Shown here: positions 41,157 through 49,604 of the stretch, one piece after another | Layout: every line of letters starts with the position of its first letter | Numbering within the stretch: the first letter of the stretch is position 1 | Position numbers and translations under genes: made by a program | The notes under the pieces: generated by a model | What the model was told of the DNA's origin: nothing | The model's database searches: none | The model's input: only the letters and a program-made list of their open reading frames with translations | Assembly: GCF_010548275.1 (NCBI RefSeq) | Contig: NZ_JAAGLT010000019.1 | Location: 1-64,000 of the forward strand | Direction of reading: 5' to 3' | Length of the DNA: 64,000 bases | DNA from: Streptomyces sp. SID12488 | Lineage (GTDB): Bacteria > Actinomycetota > Actinomycetes > Streptomycetales > Streptomycetaceae

Positions 41157-42170
41157 ATGCTCGAAGACCTGACGCCCACGCCGTCCCCCGCCCCGTGGCC
41201 GACCGCATATCCCCAGGGATACGCGGTCGTTGACGTCGAGACGACCGGTCTGTCCCGGGACGACCGGATAATCTCCGCCGCCGTCTACCGGCTGGACGCG
41301 CGCGGTGAGGTCGAGGACCACTGGTACACGACGGTCAACCCGGAGCGGGATCCGGGGCCGGTGTGGATCCACGGGCTGACGGGTGACGCCCTGGAGGGCG
41401 CCCCGCTCTTCGTGGACATCGCCGAGGAGTTCGCGTCCCGGCTCGCCGACCGCGTGCTCGTCGCGCACAACGCCGTCTTCGACTGGTCGATGATCGCCCG
41501 GGAGTACGCGCGCGCGGAGCGCGAGGCGCCGGTGCGTCAGCGGCTGTGCACCATCGCGCTGTCCAAGGAGCTGGGGCTGCCGCTGCCCAACCACAAGCTG
41601 GAGACACTCGCTGCGCACTTCGGGGTGGTCCAGCAGCGGGCCCACCACGCGCTGGACGACGCGCGGGTGCTCGCCGAGGCGTTCCGGCCCAGTCTGCACG
41701 CGGCGGCCCGGGGTGGCGTACGGCTGCCGCTGCTGGAGTGCCGGGCGCTGACGGAGTGGTCGTCGCCGGCGACCGGCGCCACCCGGCCGCAGATCGGGCG
41801 GCAGGCCTCCGGTGGTTACGGAGGCTCCGGGGGCTACCAGCCGACCAGTTGGCGGCCGTCCCGCAAGCGGCCCGCGTGTCCGTACCCCAACCCGGGGCGG
41901 TACGAGGACGGCAAACCGCTCAGGCAGGGCATGCGGGTGGCGTTCTCCGGGGACACCTCGGTCGAGCGCGACCTGCTGGAGGACCGGGCCGTCGAGGCAG
42001 GGCTGCATGTCGCGACGAGCCTGTCCCGGCTGACCAGCCTGCTCGTCACCAACGACCCCGACTCCATGACCTCGAAGGTGGTCAAGGCCCAGCAGTTCGG
42101 CACACCGGTCGTCGACGAGGCGGCCTTCGGGCAGCTGCTGCGGGACGTGGAACCCGCGGCAGGTGTGTGA
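41157..42170 (+). CDS. DEDDh 3'-5' exonuclease with C-terminal BRCT domain
   Basis: A 337-residue protein. The DnaQ-like exonuclease domain (about 20-185) has VVDVETTGLS (Asp, Glu), VLVAHNAVFDW (Asp) and HHALDDARV (His, Asp). A Gly/Ser/Pro linker leads to a BRCT-like domain (about 255-330, GMRVAFSGDTSVERDLLEDR and LVTNDP). It resembles DNA polymerase III epsilon homologues of actinobacteria and probably acts in repair. ATG at 41157; TATTCT lies eight bases upstream, so the mRNA may be nearly leaderless. It is divergent from the AGMO-like operon. Confidence 0.9.
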   Translation: MLEDLTPTPSPAPWPTAYPQGYAVVDVETTGLSRDDRIISAAVYRLDARGEVEDHWYTTVNPERDPGPVWIHGLTGDALEGAPLFVDIAEEFASRLADRVLVAHNAVFDWSMIAREYARAEREAPVRQRLCTIALSKELGLPLPNHKLETLAAHFGVVQQRAHHALDDARVLAEAFRPSLHAAARGGVRLPLLECRALTEWSSPATGATRPQIGRQASGGYGGSGGYQPTSWRPSRKRPACPYPNPGRYEDGKPLRQGMRVAFSGDTSVERDLLEDRAVEAGLHVATSLSRLTSLLVTNDPDSMTSKVVKAQQFGTPVVDEAAFGQLLRDVEPAAGV

Positions 42171-42258
42171 CCGTCACGACCGTACGGACGGGTGATTGGC
42201 GCCCGACTCGCCCGGCGCCATCCCGCTCGGGCGCCACCGACGGCCCACCCTGTGGCGC

Positions 42259-42492
42259 ATGGCCAGTTGTGAAGTCTGCGGGAACAATTACGGGATGACC
42301 TTCGAGGTGCACGCGCAGGGGTCGGTGCACGTCTTCGACTGCTTCGCCTGCGCGATCCACCGGATGGCGCCCATCTGCGAGCACTGCCGGGTCCAGATCA
42401 TCGGGCAGGGCGTCGAGGCCGAGGGCCACTGGTACTGCGGGGCGCACTGCGCACGCGCGGAGGGGAGGGTGGGGATCATCGACAGGGTCTGA
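42259..42492 (+). CDS. Small double zinc-ribbon protein
   Basis: A 77-residue cytoplasmic protein with eight cysteines in four pairs: Cys4/7, Cys28/31, Cys40/43, Cys60/64. The spacing fits two zinc knuckles. Databases sometimes call such Streptomyces proteins metallothionein, but the regular CxxC pairs look structural rather than storage-type. The ATG at 42259 is chosen because the protein starts MASCEVC; the longer upstream frame is low complexity. The role is unknown. Confidence 0.78.
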   Translation: MASCEVCGNNYGMTFEVHAQGSVHVFDCFACAIHRMAPICEHCRVQIIGQGVEAEGHWYCGAHCARAEGRVGIIDRV

Positions 42493-42578
42493 GGAGGCCT
42501 GCGAGGGCCCGAGCGGGTCCTCGTCCGAGTCCGTACCCCCCTGATTGCACCCCACGGGCGAGTTGTACCGTCAGTGGG

Positions 42579-43385
42579 GTGTACCGCTTCCTCTTGTCCC
42601 GGCAGTGGGTGATCCTCACGCTGGTCGCCCTCGTCCTCATCCCCACGATGATCAGGCTGGGCATCTGGCAGATGCACCGCTACGAAGAGCGCAGCACCCG
42701 CAACCAGCTGGTCGCCGACGCGCTGTCCGCCGAGCCGGTGCCGGTGGAGAAGCTGACCTCCCCAGGACACACCGTCACCACCGGCGAGCGCTACCACACC
42801 GTCAGCGCGAAGGGTCGCTTCGACACCGACGACGAGGTCGTCGTCCGCCGGCGTACCAACTCCGACGACGAGGTCGGCTACCACGTTCTGACCCCCTTCG
42901 TCCTCGACGACGGCAAGGTCCTGCTGGTCAACCGGGGCTGGATCCCCTCGGACGGGCCGAGCCAGACCGCGTTCCCCACTATCCCGGCGCCCCCGAAGGG
43001 CGAGATCACCGTCACCGGCCGCCTGATGCCCGCCGAGACGACCGCGGCGAGTGGCATCAAGGACCTCAAAGGGCTGCCGGACCGGCAGGTCATGCTGATC
43101 AACAGCGAGCAGGAGGCCCGGCGGCTCGGCACCGAGGTGCTTGGCGGCTACATCGTGCTGACGACGCCCGAACCGAAGGGCAGCACCCCTGAGCTGCTGG
43201 GCCGACCCGGCGACGAGAACGCCGCGCTGAACTACGCCTACGCCATCCAGTGGTGGCTGTTCTCCGCGGGTGTCCCCCTGGGCTGGGTGATCCTCGTGCG
43301 CCGCGAGCGCCGGGACCGGGCGGAGGCCGAGGCGGCGGCGCGGGAGGCACAGAATTCGCCGGACGCCGAGCCCGCCGCCGTGTGA
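42579..43385 (+). CDS. SURF1-family cytochrome oxidase biogenesis protein
   Basis: A 268-residue SURF1 protein needed for assembly of the aa3-type cytochrome oxidase. An N-terminal helix (about 8-26) is followed by the conserved LGIWQMHRYEERSTRN, then an extracytoplasmic beta domain with VLTPFVLDDGKVLLVNRGWI and GRLMP, and a second helix near 225-243 (YAIQWWLFSAGVPLGWV). The GTG at 42579 is preceded by GTGGGG. It stands apart from the cytochrome oxidase genes in this window. Confidence 0.92.
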   Translation: MYRFLLSRQWVILTLVALVLIPTMIRLGIWQMHRYEERSTRNQLVADALSAEPVPVEKLTSPGHTVTTGERYHTVSAKGRFDTDDEVVVRRRTNSDDEVGYHVLTPFVLDDGKVLLVNRGWIPSDGPSQTAFPTIPAPPKGEITVTGRLMPAETTAASGIKDLKGLPDRQVMLINSEQEARRLGTEVLGGYIVLTTPEPKGSTPELLGRPGDENAALNYAYAIQWWLFSAGVPLGWVILVRRERRDRAEAEAAAREAQNSPDAEPAAV

Positions 43386-43445
43386 CGCGACCGGCCGTGT
43401 GACGTAACCGGGGATTCTCGGCGGTGACAGGACGATCTCGCCCGA

Positions 43446-45296
43446 ATGCCGGGGCCCCACAGCGGGAACCTGCACGTCGTGCACCCCCATAAGAATGACC
43501 GTATCCCCCGTATCCCCCGTATCGAGGACTACGCCCTCGTCGGCGACCACCAGACCGCCGCGCTCGTCGGCATGAACGGTTCCGTAGACTGGCTCTGTCT
43601 GCCCCGCTTCGACTCGGCCGCCTGTTTCGCCGCGCTGCTCGGCGACGAGCGCAACGGGCACTGGCGGATCGCCCCGGAGGGCGCCGATCGCTGCACCCGG
43701 CGCGCCTACCGGCCCGGCACCCTCGTCCTCGACACCGAGTGGGAGACCGACGAGGGCGCGGTACGCGTCACCGACCTGATGCCCCAGCGCGACCGCTCCC
43801 CCGATCTCGTACGGATCGTCGAGGGCGTACGCGGTGAGGTGACCGTCCGCAGCACGCTGCGGCTGCGGTTCGACTACGGGTCGGTCGTACCGTGGATGCG
43901 CCGGGTCAACGGGCACCGGGTGGCCGTCGCGGGGCCGGACTCGGTGTGGCTGCGCACCGACGAGGGGGTGCGCACCTGGGGCCGGGACTTCACCACGTAC
44001 TCGGAGTTCACCGTCGCCGAGGGCGAGCGGGTCGCGTTCGTGCTGACCTGGCATCCCTCGCACGAGCCGCATCCTCCGTTCGTCGACCCGTACGAGGCGC
44101 TGGACACGGCCGTCTCGGACTGGCAGGACTGGTCGGCGCGCTGTACCTACGACGGGCCACACCGGGACGCCGTCGTGCGCTCGCTGATCACCCTGAAGGC
44201 GCTGACGTACGCGCCGACCGGCGGCATCGTGGCCGCCCCCACCACCTCGCTCCCCGAAGAGCTGGGCGGTGTGCGCAACTGGGACTACCGCTACTGCTGG
44301 CTGCGCGACTCCACGCTCACCCTGAACGCCCTGCTGTCGGCGGGCTACCACGAGGAGGCCGAGAGCTGGCGCGACTGGCTGCTGCGGGCGGTCGCGGGCG
44401 ACCCGGCTGACCTCCAGATCATGTACGGGCTCGCCGGTGAGCGCCGGCTGCCCGAGTTCGAGCTGGACTGGCTGCCCGGCTTCGCGGGCTCGGCCCCGGT
44501 GCGGATCGGCAACGCGGCCGTACGGCAGCTCCAGCTCGACGTGTACGGCGAGGTGATCGACTCGCTGGCGCTGGCCCGGCGTTCGGGGCTGCCGTCGAAG
44601 CCGCACATGTGGCGGGTGCAGGTCGCGCTGATGGAGTTCCTCCGGACGGCGTGGCGGCAGCCCGACGAGGGGCTGTGGGAGGTGCGCGGCCCGCGCCGGC
44701 ACTTCGTGCACTCGAAGGTGATGGCCTGGGTGGCCGCGGACCGCGCGGTGCGTCAGCTCGAACTCAACCCGAAGCTCAGCGGCGGCGACCTCGAAGGCTG
44801 GCGGGCCATGCGCGACGAGGTGCACCAGGAGGTGTGCGAACGCGGGTACGACCCGGAGCGGAACACGTTCACGCAGTTCTACGGCTCCCGCGAACTCGAC
44901 GCCGCCGTGCTGCTCCTGCCCCGCGTCGGCTTCCTGCCCGCGGACGACCCAAGGATCGTCGGCACCATCGACGCCGTCAGTGAGGAACTGGGGAACAACG
45001 GCTTCGTACGCCGCTACAGCACGGACGGTCCCGTGGTCGACGGGCTGCCCGGTGACGAGGGTGTGTTCCTGGCCTGCTCGTTCTGGCTGGCGGACGCCCT
45101 GCACATGATCGGCCGTACGAAGGAGGCACGCGCGCTCTTCGAACGCCTGGTCGGCGTCACCAACGACGTGGGGCTCCTCGCGGAGGAGTACGACCCGGTC
45201 GCCGACCGCCAGCTCGGCAACTTCCCCCAGGCGTTCAGCCACATCGGCCTCGTCAACACAGCCCTCGCCCTGTACGGCGACGAGCAGGCAGGATAG
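43446..45296 (+). CDS. Glycoside hydrolase family 15 protein (glucoamylase/trehalase-like)
   Basis: A 616-residue cytoplasmic GH15 enzyme. It has the N-terminal trehalase-like region (IEDYALVGDHQTAALVGMNGSVDWLCLPRFDS, as EDYALVGDHQTAALVG and SVDWLCLPRFDS), then the catalytic alpha-barrel with GGVRNWDYRYCWLRDSTL, AGERRLPEFELDWLPG and DEGVFLACSFWLADAL. Mycobacterial homologues are phosphate-stimulated trehalases, so trehalose hydrolysis is likely but not certain. There is no signal peptide. A short in-frame repeat near the start gives IPRIPRIED. It is followed after five bases by an SDR gene, probably co-transcribed. Confidence 0.9.
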   Translation: MPGPHSGNLHVVHPHKNDRIPRIPRIEDYALVGDHQTAALVGMNGSVDWLCLPRFDSAACFAALLGDERNGHWRIAPEGADRCTRRAYRPGTLVLDTEWETDEGAVRVTDLMPQRDRSPDLVRIVEGVRGEVTVRSTLRLRFDYGSVVPWMRRVNGHRVAVAGPDSVWLRTDEGVRTWGRDFTTYSEFTVAEGERVAFVLTWHPSHEPHPPFVDPYEALDTAVSDWQDWSARCTYDGPHRDAVVRSLITLKALTYAPTGGIVAAPTTSLPEELGGVRNWDYRYCWLRDSTLTLNALLSAGYHEEAESWRDWLLRAVAGDPADLQIMYGLAGERRLPEFELDWLPGFAGSAPVRIGNAAVRQLQLDVYGEVIDSLALARRSGLPSKPHMWRVQVALMEFLRTAWRQPDEGLWEVRGPRRHFVHSKVMAWVAADRAVRQLELNPKLSGGDLEGWRAMRDEVHQEVCERGYDPERNTFTQFYGSRELDAAVLLLPRVGFLPADDPRIVGTIDAVSEELGNNGFVRRYSTDGPVVDGLPGDEGVFLACSFWLADALHMIGRTKEARALFERLVGVTNDVGLLAEEYDPVADRQLGNFPQAFSHIGLVNTALALYGDEQAG

Positions 45297-45301
45297 GGAC
45301 C

Positions 45302-46057
45302 ATGGATCTTGGACTGAAGGACCGGGTGTACGTCGTCACCGGAGCCACCCGTGGGCTGGGCAACGCCGCCGCGCGTGAACTCGTCGCCGACGGCGCGAAG
45401 GTGGTCATCACGGGGCGGGACGAGAAGACGGTCGCGGAGGCCGCGGCCGAACTGGGCCCGGGTGCGGTGGGCGTTGCCGCTGACAACTCCGACCCGGAGA
45501 TCGCGCAGCGGCTCGTCGCGGCGGCCCGCGAGCACTTCGGGCGCTTCAACGGCATCCTCATCAGCGTGGGCGGGCCGGCGCCCGGGTTCGTCGCCGACAA
45601 CACGGACGAGCAGTGGCGGGCCGCGTTCGACTCGGTGTTCCTGGGCGCGGTACGGCTGGCCCGTACGGCGGTGTCGGAGCTGGAGGCGGGCGGGGTCGTC
45701 GGGTTCGTGCTGTCCGGGTCGGTGCATGAGCCGATTCCGGGGCTGACCATCTCCAACGGCCTGCGGCCGGGGCTCGCCGGGTTCGCCAAGTCCCTCGCGG
45801 ACGAGGTGGGGCCGCGCGGGATCCGGGTGGTGGGGTTGCTGCCGGCGCGCATCGACACGGATCGCGTGCGCGAGCTGGACGGGCTGTCCGCGGATCCCGG
45901 GGCGACCCGGGTCGCCAACGAGTCGCGGATTCCGCTGCGGCGATATGGCAGGCCGGAGGAGTTCGGGCGTACGGCGGCGTTTCTGCTGTCGCCTGCGGCG
46001 AGCTATCTGACGGGGGTCATGGTGCCTGTCGACGGGGGGATGCGGCACGGGTTCTGA
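45302..46057 (+). CDS. SDR-family protein lacking the YxxxK catalytic pair
   Basis: A 251-residue SDR-fold protein. The cofactor motif TGATRGLG (13-20) is intact and the C-terminus PAASYLTGVMVPVDGGM is typical. At the catalytic helix, however, TISNGLRPGLAGFAK aligns with the usual NYAASKAGLVGFAR, so the positions of Tyr and Lys hold Ser151 and Arg155. The catalytic Ser region LSGS (138-140) remains. NAG is replaced by SVGG. It may bind NAD(P) without classical reductase activity. It is probably co-transcribed with the GH15 gene upstream. Confidence 0.85.
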   Translation: MDLGLKDRVYVVTGATRGLGNAAARELVADGAKVVITGRDEKTVAEAAAELGPGAVGVAADNSDPEIAQRLVAAAREHFGRFNGILISVGGPAPGFVADNTDEQWRAAFDSVFLGAVRLARTAVSELEAGGVVGFVLSGSVHEPIPGLTISNGLRPGLAGFAKSLADEVGPRGIRVVGLLPARIDTDRVRELDGLSADPGATRVANESRIPLRRYGRPEEFGRTAAFLLSPAASYLTGVMVPVDGGMRHGF

Positions 46058-46204
46058 GCTTCTTCCTCCTCGTCCGGCCTCGCCCGGGTTTGGGCCCGTG
46101 TCGCTGCCCGAAAGGATGAAGATCCCGGTGGAGCGGCGTGTCGCGGACGGTGGGACCGGCACGCTTCGACTTCCGGAGGCGGGCACGGGGATCAGGGGGC
46201 TTAT

Positions 46205-48211
46205 GTGGAACGGCGACAGGAACGAACTCCGTTACACCACCGGACGCGCTACCTGTTCGACAGGACACTGGCCCGCAGCACCACAACCCTGCTCGGCTGG
46301 CTCGCCCTGTGCTGCCTGGCGATCGTCGTCCCCGTCAGCGCCCTGCTGGTGTGGACGGACCCCGCCGCCCCGCACTCCCTGTCCGGCCGGCTCACCCAGG
46401 TATGGCGCACCAGCGCGGAGACCCTGCGCCTCGGCGCCGCGACCGGCGCACCCCTGCGCATGCTGCTGTCCGTACTGCTCGGCCTGATCGCCCTGCTGTG
46501 CGTGTCGACGGTCGTCGGAGTCGTCACCACCGGCCTGGGAGACCGGCTCACGGAACTGAGACGAGGGCGCTCCCGGATCCTGGAACACGACCACACGGTG
46601 GTCCTCGGCTGGTCCGACCAGGTCTTCCCCCTGGTCGCCGAGCTGATCGCCGCACGCCCCGTCGGCGTCCGGCATGTGATCACCGTCCTCGCGGACCGGG
46701 ACCCGGCCGTCATGGAAACGGCCCTCACCACCGCTCTGGGAGCCGCCGTCGGCGTCCGCCTGGAATGCCGCACCGGATCGCCGACCGACCCCGACGCCCT
46801 GGCCCTGGTCACCCCGGGCACGGCACGGACGGTGACGGTACTGCCCGTCGAGGACACCGACGGCGACCTGACGGTCGTACGGACCCTGCTGGCACTGCGC
46901 ACCCTGGTCCACGCCGAGAACGGCCCGCGCGTGGTGGCCGCCGTATGCGACGGGCGCTATCTGCCGGCCGCGCGGCTCGCCGCCGGACCGCGCGGCACCG
47001 TCCTGGAGACCGACCGGACCACCGCGCGGCTGCTTCTCCAGTCCGCCGGGCACCCGGGGATGCCGTCGGTGCTGCGCGACCTGCTGGACTTCTCCGGAGC
47101 CGAGTTCCACGTCAGCGACATCCCGCAGGCAGCGGGACTGTCCTTCGAGGACGTGGCGCTGCGCCTGGAGGCGTCCTGCGTGGTGGGACTCCTGCGGGCG
47201 GACGGCCCTCCGCTGCTCACTCCGGCGCCGGGGACCGTGCTGGAACCGGGGGACCGGCTGGTGACCGTCGCCCACGACGACAGCCCCGTCCCGCTCACCG
47301 ACTCCCGCGCGCGGGTCGACACCACGGCCATGGCACCACCCCGCCCACGGCCCGGCCCTCCCGCACGGCTGCTGCTCCTGGGATGGAACCGCCGGGCCCC
47401 GCTGATCGTGGACATCCTCCGCCGGACCGCCCGGCCGGGCTCCGTCCTCGACGTGGTCACCGCCGCGGACGCCGTCCCCCCACCGGACTGGACCCCGGGC
47501 CTCGAAGACCCCTCGGCGCTGCGCCTCGCGCACCGAACCGGTGACCCGGCCGCCCCCGAGACCCTCGGCGGCCTCGACCTCCGCGCCTACGACAGTGTCA
47601 TCGCCCTCGGAGCGGACCAGGAGACCTGTCCCGAACGGTCCGACGACCGGACGCTGCTGAGCATGCTGACCCTCCGGTCCTGGGAGGAGAGGACACACCG
47701 GGTACTGCCCGTCGTGGCCGAGATGCGCGACCACCGCAGCCGGAGGGTCGCCCCGCTCGGCCGCGCGTCCGACGTCGTCCTTCGCGGAGAACTCACCGCC
47801 CTGCTGATGGCACAGATCGTGCACAACCCCGAACTGGCCGCCGTGTTCGAGGAGATCTTCGCCGTGCGCGGCGGAGCACTCGCCCTGCGCACAGCCGACC
47901 ACTATGTGCTGCCCGACCGGGAAGCCTCCTTCGCCACCGTGGTCGCGGCAGCGCTGGGACGCGGCGAATGCGCGATCGGCTACCGCGTCCACGACCCGCA
48001 CACGCTCCGCCCCCACGACAGCGTGCAGCTGTGCCCCACCAAGTCCCTACGGCGCGTCTGGAACGCCGAGGACGAGGTCCTGGTGCTGACAACGGGGCGA
48101 GGCGGGCCCGACAGCCCCGACGTCAGCCGGTGCACGCTGCCCGGCACGCGACCCGAACACCGGGAAGGAGACTCGCCGCCGAGCGTGCCTCAGGCCGATG
48201 TGTCTCCCTGA
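46205..48211 (+). CDS. CASTOR/POLLUX-like ion channel protein
   Basis: A 668-residue membrane protein. Two hydrophobic segments (about 28-50 and 82-108) surround a short pore-like region. Two RCK-like Rossmann cores follow: HDHTVVLGWSDQVFPLV near 127-143, and RLLLLGWNRRAPLIVDIL near 400. This is the layout of bacterial relatives of the plant CASTOR/POLLUX channels. The selectivity filter does not show a canonical GYG. It probably conducts K+ or another cation under nucleotide control. The start is GTG at 46205, preceded by AGGGGG with 7-base spacing. Confidence 0.83.
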   Translation: MERRQERTPLHHRTRYLFDRTLARSTTTLLGWLALCCLAIVVPVSALLVWTDPAAPHSLSGRLTQVWRTSAETLRLGAATGAPLRMLLSVLLGLIALLCVSTVVGVVTTGLGDRLTELRRGRSRILEHDHTVVLGWSDQVFPLVAELIAARPVGVRHVITVLADRDPAVMETALTTALGAAVGVRLECRTGSPTDPDALALVTPGTARTVTVLPVEDTDGDLTVVRTLLALRTLVHAENGPRVVAAVCDGRYLPAARLAAGPRGTVLETDRTTARLLLQSAGHPGMPSVLRDLLDFSGAEFHVSDIPQAAGLSFEDVALRLEASCVVGLLRADGPPLLTPAPGTVLEPGDRLVTVAHDDSPVPLTDSRARVDTTAMAPPRPRPGPPARLLLLGWNRRAPLIVDILRRTARPGSVLDVVTAADAVPPPDWTPGLEDPSALRLAHRTGDPAAPETLGGLDLRAYDSVIALGADQETCPERSDDRTLLSMLTLRSWEERTHRVLPVVAEMRDHRSRRVAPLGRASDVVLRGELTALLMAQIVHNPELAAVFEEIFAVRGGALALRTADHYVLPDREASFATVVAAALGRGECAIGYRVHDPHTLRPHDSVQLCPTKSLRRVWNAEDEVLVLTTGRGGPDSPDVSRCTLPGTRPEHREGDSPPSVPQADVSP

Positions 48212-48240
48212 GCACCGCTAAGCACCTCTTCCCCTTGTTC

Positions 48241-48307
48241 ATCTTGTACTGAGCATTTGACACAAGATCCCGGCCCGGGCATCTTGTATCCACTGCTTGA
48301 TACAAGA
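48241..48307. promoter_or_regulatory. Two tandem palindromic operators
   Basis: Site 1 is ATCTTGT (48241-48247) with ACAAGAT (48262-48268). Site 2 is TCTTGTATC (48282-48290) with GATACAAGA (48299-48307). Both share the ATCTTGTA start, and the sites are offset by 40 bases, about four helical turns. They lie just upstream of the membrane-protein/GntR operon and are the likely binding sites of that GntR protein. Confidence 0.75.
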
Positions 48308-48327
48308 CGATCCGGGGGGATCTCCAT

Positions 48328-49122
48328 ATGCTCGACACCGTTCCAATTCAGTCCCGGTTCCTCGACCACGCCGAGTACTACGCCCGCTGGTCCGGTCTGG
48401 CCATCGGCATCGTGGTCGCACAGCAGTTGATCGCGATGCACAGCGGCGACATCGCGATGCCCCTCGTGTTCGCCATCACGGCTTTCGGCCTGTGTGCGGT
48501 GGGCGGTGTCCTGCTCGGCGACGCCCTGACCCTGCGTCCCCAGGAAGCGGTGCGCACCGCGAGTCTCGCCCCGCGCCTGGTCCGGGACCAGGTACCGCCC
48601 CGGATGGCGCCCCTGCTTCTTCTGCAGGCAGCGTCCCTCGTCACCCTGCTGGTGATCGGTGCGGTCACGGCCTCCTCCGACCCCGACCGGACAGTCAGAG
48701 CGGGGCATGTCCTCACCATCACCTGCGAAGGGCTGCGCACATCCCTCGGGCCCTGGCCCGGCCTGTACTACAGCGGCCCGATGTTCGCCGCCCTCGCCGT
48801 CGGCACCCCCGTCTGTGTCTGGGCCCTGCGCCGTATCGCCCACGGCCCGGGCGACGACCAGCAGCGCCGCGACCGCGCGTGGGCGATCACCGGAGCCTGG
48901 GGGCTACTGGTGTCGACCCAGGTGCTGCTCGTCGTGGTGATGATCTTCGTCGCGCTCACCGAGAAGGCCTGCGCCGGCCCGCTGGGCGCCGCCACCATAG
49001 TGGCGCTCTGCCCCCTGGGCCTTCTTGGCCTGTTCACCTTCGGATGGTCGCTGGTCACGGTGGTGGCGCCCCGGGCGGTCGACGACGAGACCGCCGAGGA
49101 CGGGGTCCTCGACGATGAGTGA
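48328..49122 (+). CDS. Membrane protein of unknown family
   Basis: A 264-residue integral membrane protein with about six hydrophobic segments (near 22-38, 46-66, 92-110, 150-166, 190-210 and 222-245). It has an Asp/Glu-rich C-terminal tail. I do not recognise a domain. It lies between a pair of palindromic operators and a YtrA-type GntR gene that overlaps it by 8 bases, where related operons usually carry ABC-transporter genes. GGGGGGATC lies 5 bases before the ATG. It could be a novel transporter or sensor. Confidence 0.8.
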   Translation: MLDTVPIQSRFLDHAEYYARWSGLAIGIVVAQQLIAMHSGDIAMPLVFAITAFGLCAVGGVLLGDALTLRPQEAVRTASLAPRLVRDQVPPRMAPLLLLQAASLVTLLVIGAVTASSDPDRTVRAGHVLTITCEGLRTSLGPWPGLYYSGPMFAALAVGTPVCVWALRRIAHGPGDDQQRRDRAWAITGAWGLLVSTQVLLVVVMIFVALTEKACAGPLGAATIVALCPLGLLGLFTFGWSLVTVVAPRAVDDETAEDGVLDDE

Positions 49123-49585
49123 CCCCGCCGTCCGCGTCGACACCACCAGCCAGGTACCGCCGTACGAGCAGATCCGCGCCCAGTTGGCCGCGCTGATCCG
49201 CACCGGCCGCCTGGCCGAGGGTGAGCGCCTGCCGACCGTGCGCCAGCTCGCCGTCGACCTCGATCTGGCGCCGGGCACCGTGGCCCGGGCCTACCACGAG
49301 CTGGAGGCCGCCGGACTCATCCGCACCCGCCGTGGCGCGGGCACCCGGGTCGCTGCGCTCCCGTCCGGGCCGCACCCGCTCGATACCAACCAACTCACCA
49401 CTCTGGCCCGCGATTTCACCTCCGCGGCGCGAGCGATCGGCGCCGGCACCGAGGACATCCTGACCGCCGTCCGCGACGCCCTGGGCCCGGGGCCCGCCTC
49501 CTCGTCGGCCATCACCGGCAGCGGAGCGGGTGGCCCCAAGACCGCCAGCGTCGGCGCAGGCCACCGGAGCGAGGCACCGGCCTGA
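49115..49585 (+). CDS. YtrA-type GntR regulator
   Basis: A 156-residue transcription factor. The winged helix (about 12-78) has PPYEQIRAQLAALIRTGRL and LPTVRQLAVDLDLAPGTVARAY. A short effector region of about 60 residues follows, typical of the YtrA branch, which usually controls membrane transport genes in response to antibiotics or cell-wall stress. The ATG at 49115 overlaps the end of the membrane-protein gene. It is probably autoregulatory through the two palindromes at 48241-48307. Confidence 0.9.
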   Translation: MSDPAVRVDTTSQVPPYEQIRAQLAALIRTGRLAEGERLPTVRQLAVDLDLAPGTVARAYHELEAAGLIRTRRGAGTRVAALPSGPHPLDTNQLTTLARDFTSAARAIGAGTEDILTAVRDALGPGPASSSAITGSGAGGPKTASVGAGHRSEAPA

Positions 49586-49604
49586 TCGGCTCTGGAGGCG
49601 ATCT

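Noticed and set aside
38423..42170. A copper-handling cluster around the CopD gene
   Set aside because: No CopC, CopZ, P-type ATPase or CsoR gene is adjacent; neighbours are lipid and DNA enzymes.
42288..45242. A 984-codon open frame on the minus strand
   Set aside because: It is the antisense shadow of the zinc-ribbon, SURF1 and GH15 genes. Its translation is rich in Arg, His and Val without any recognisable domain, as expected from GC-rich codon bias.
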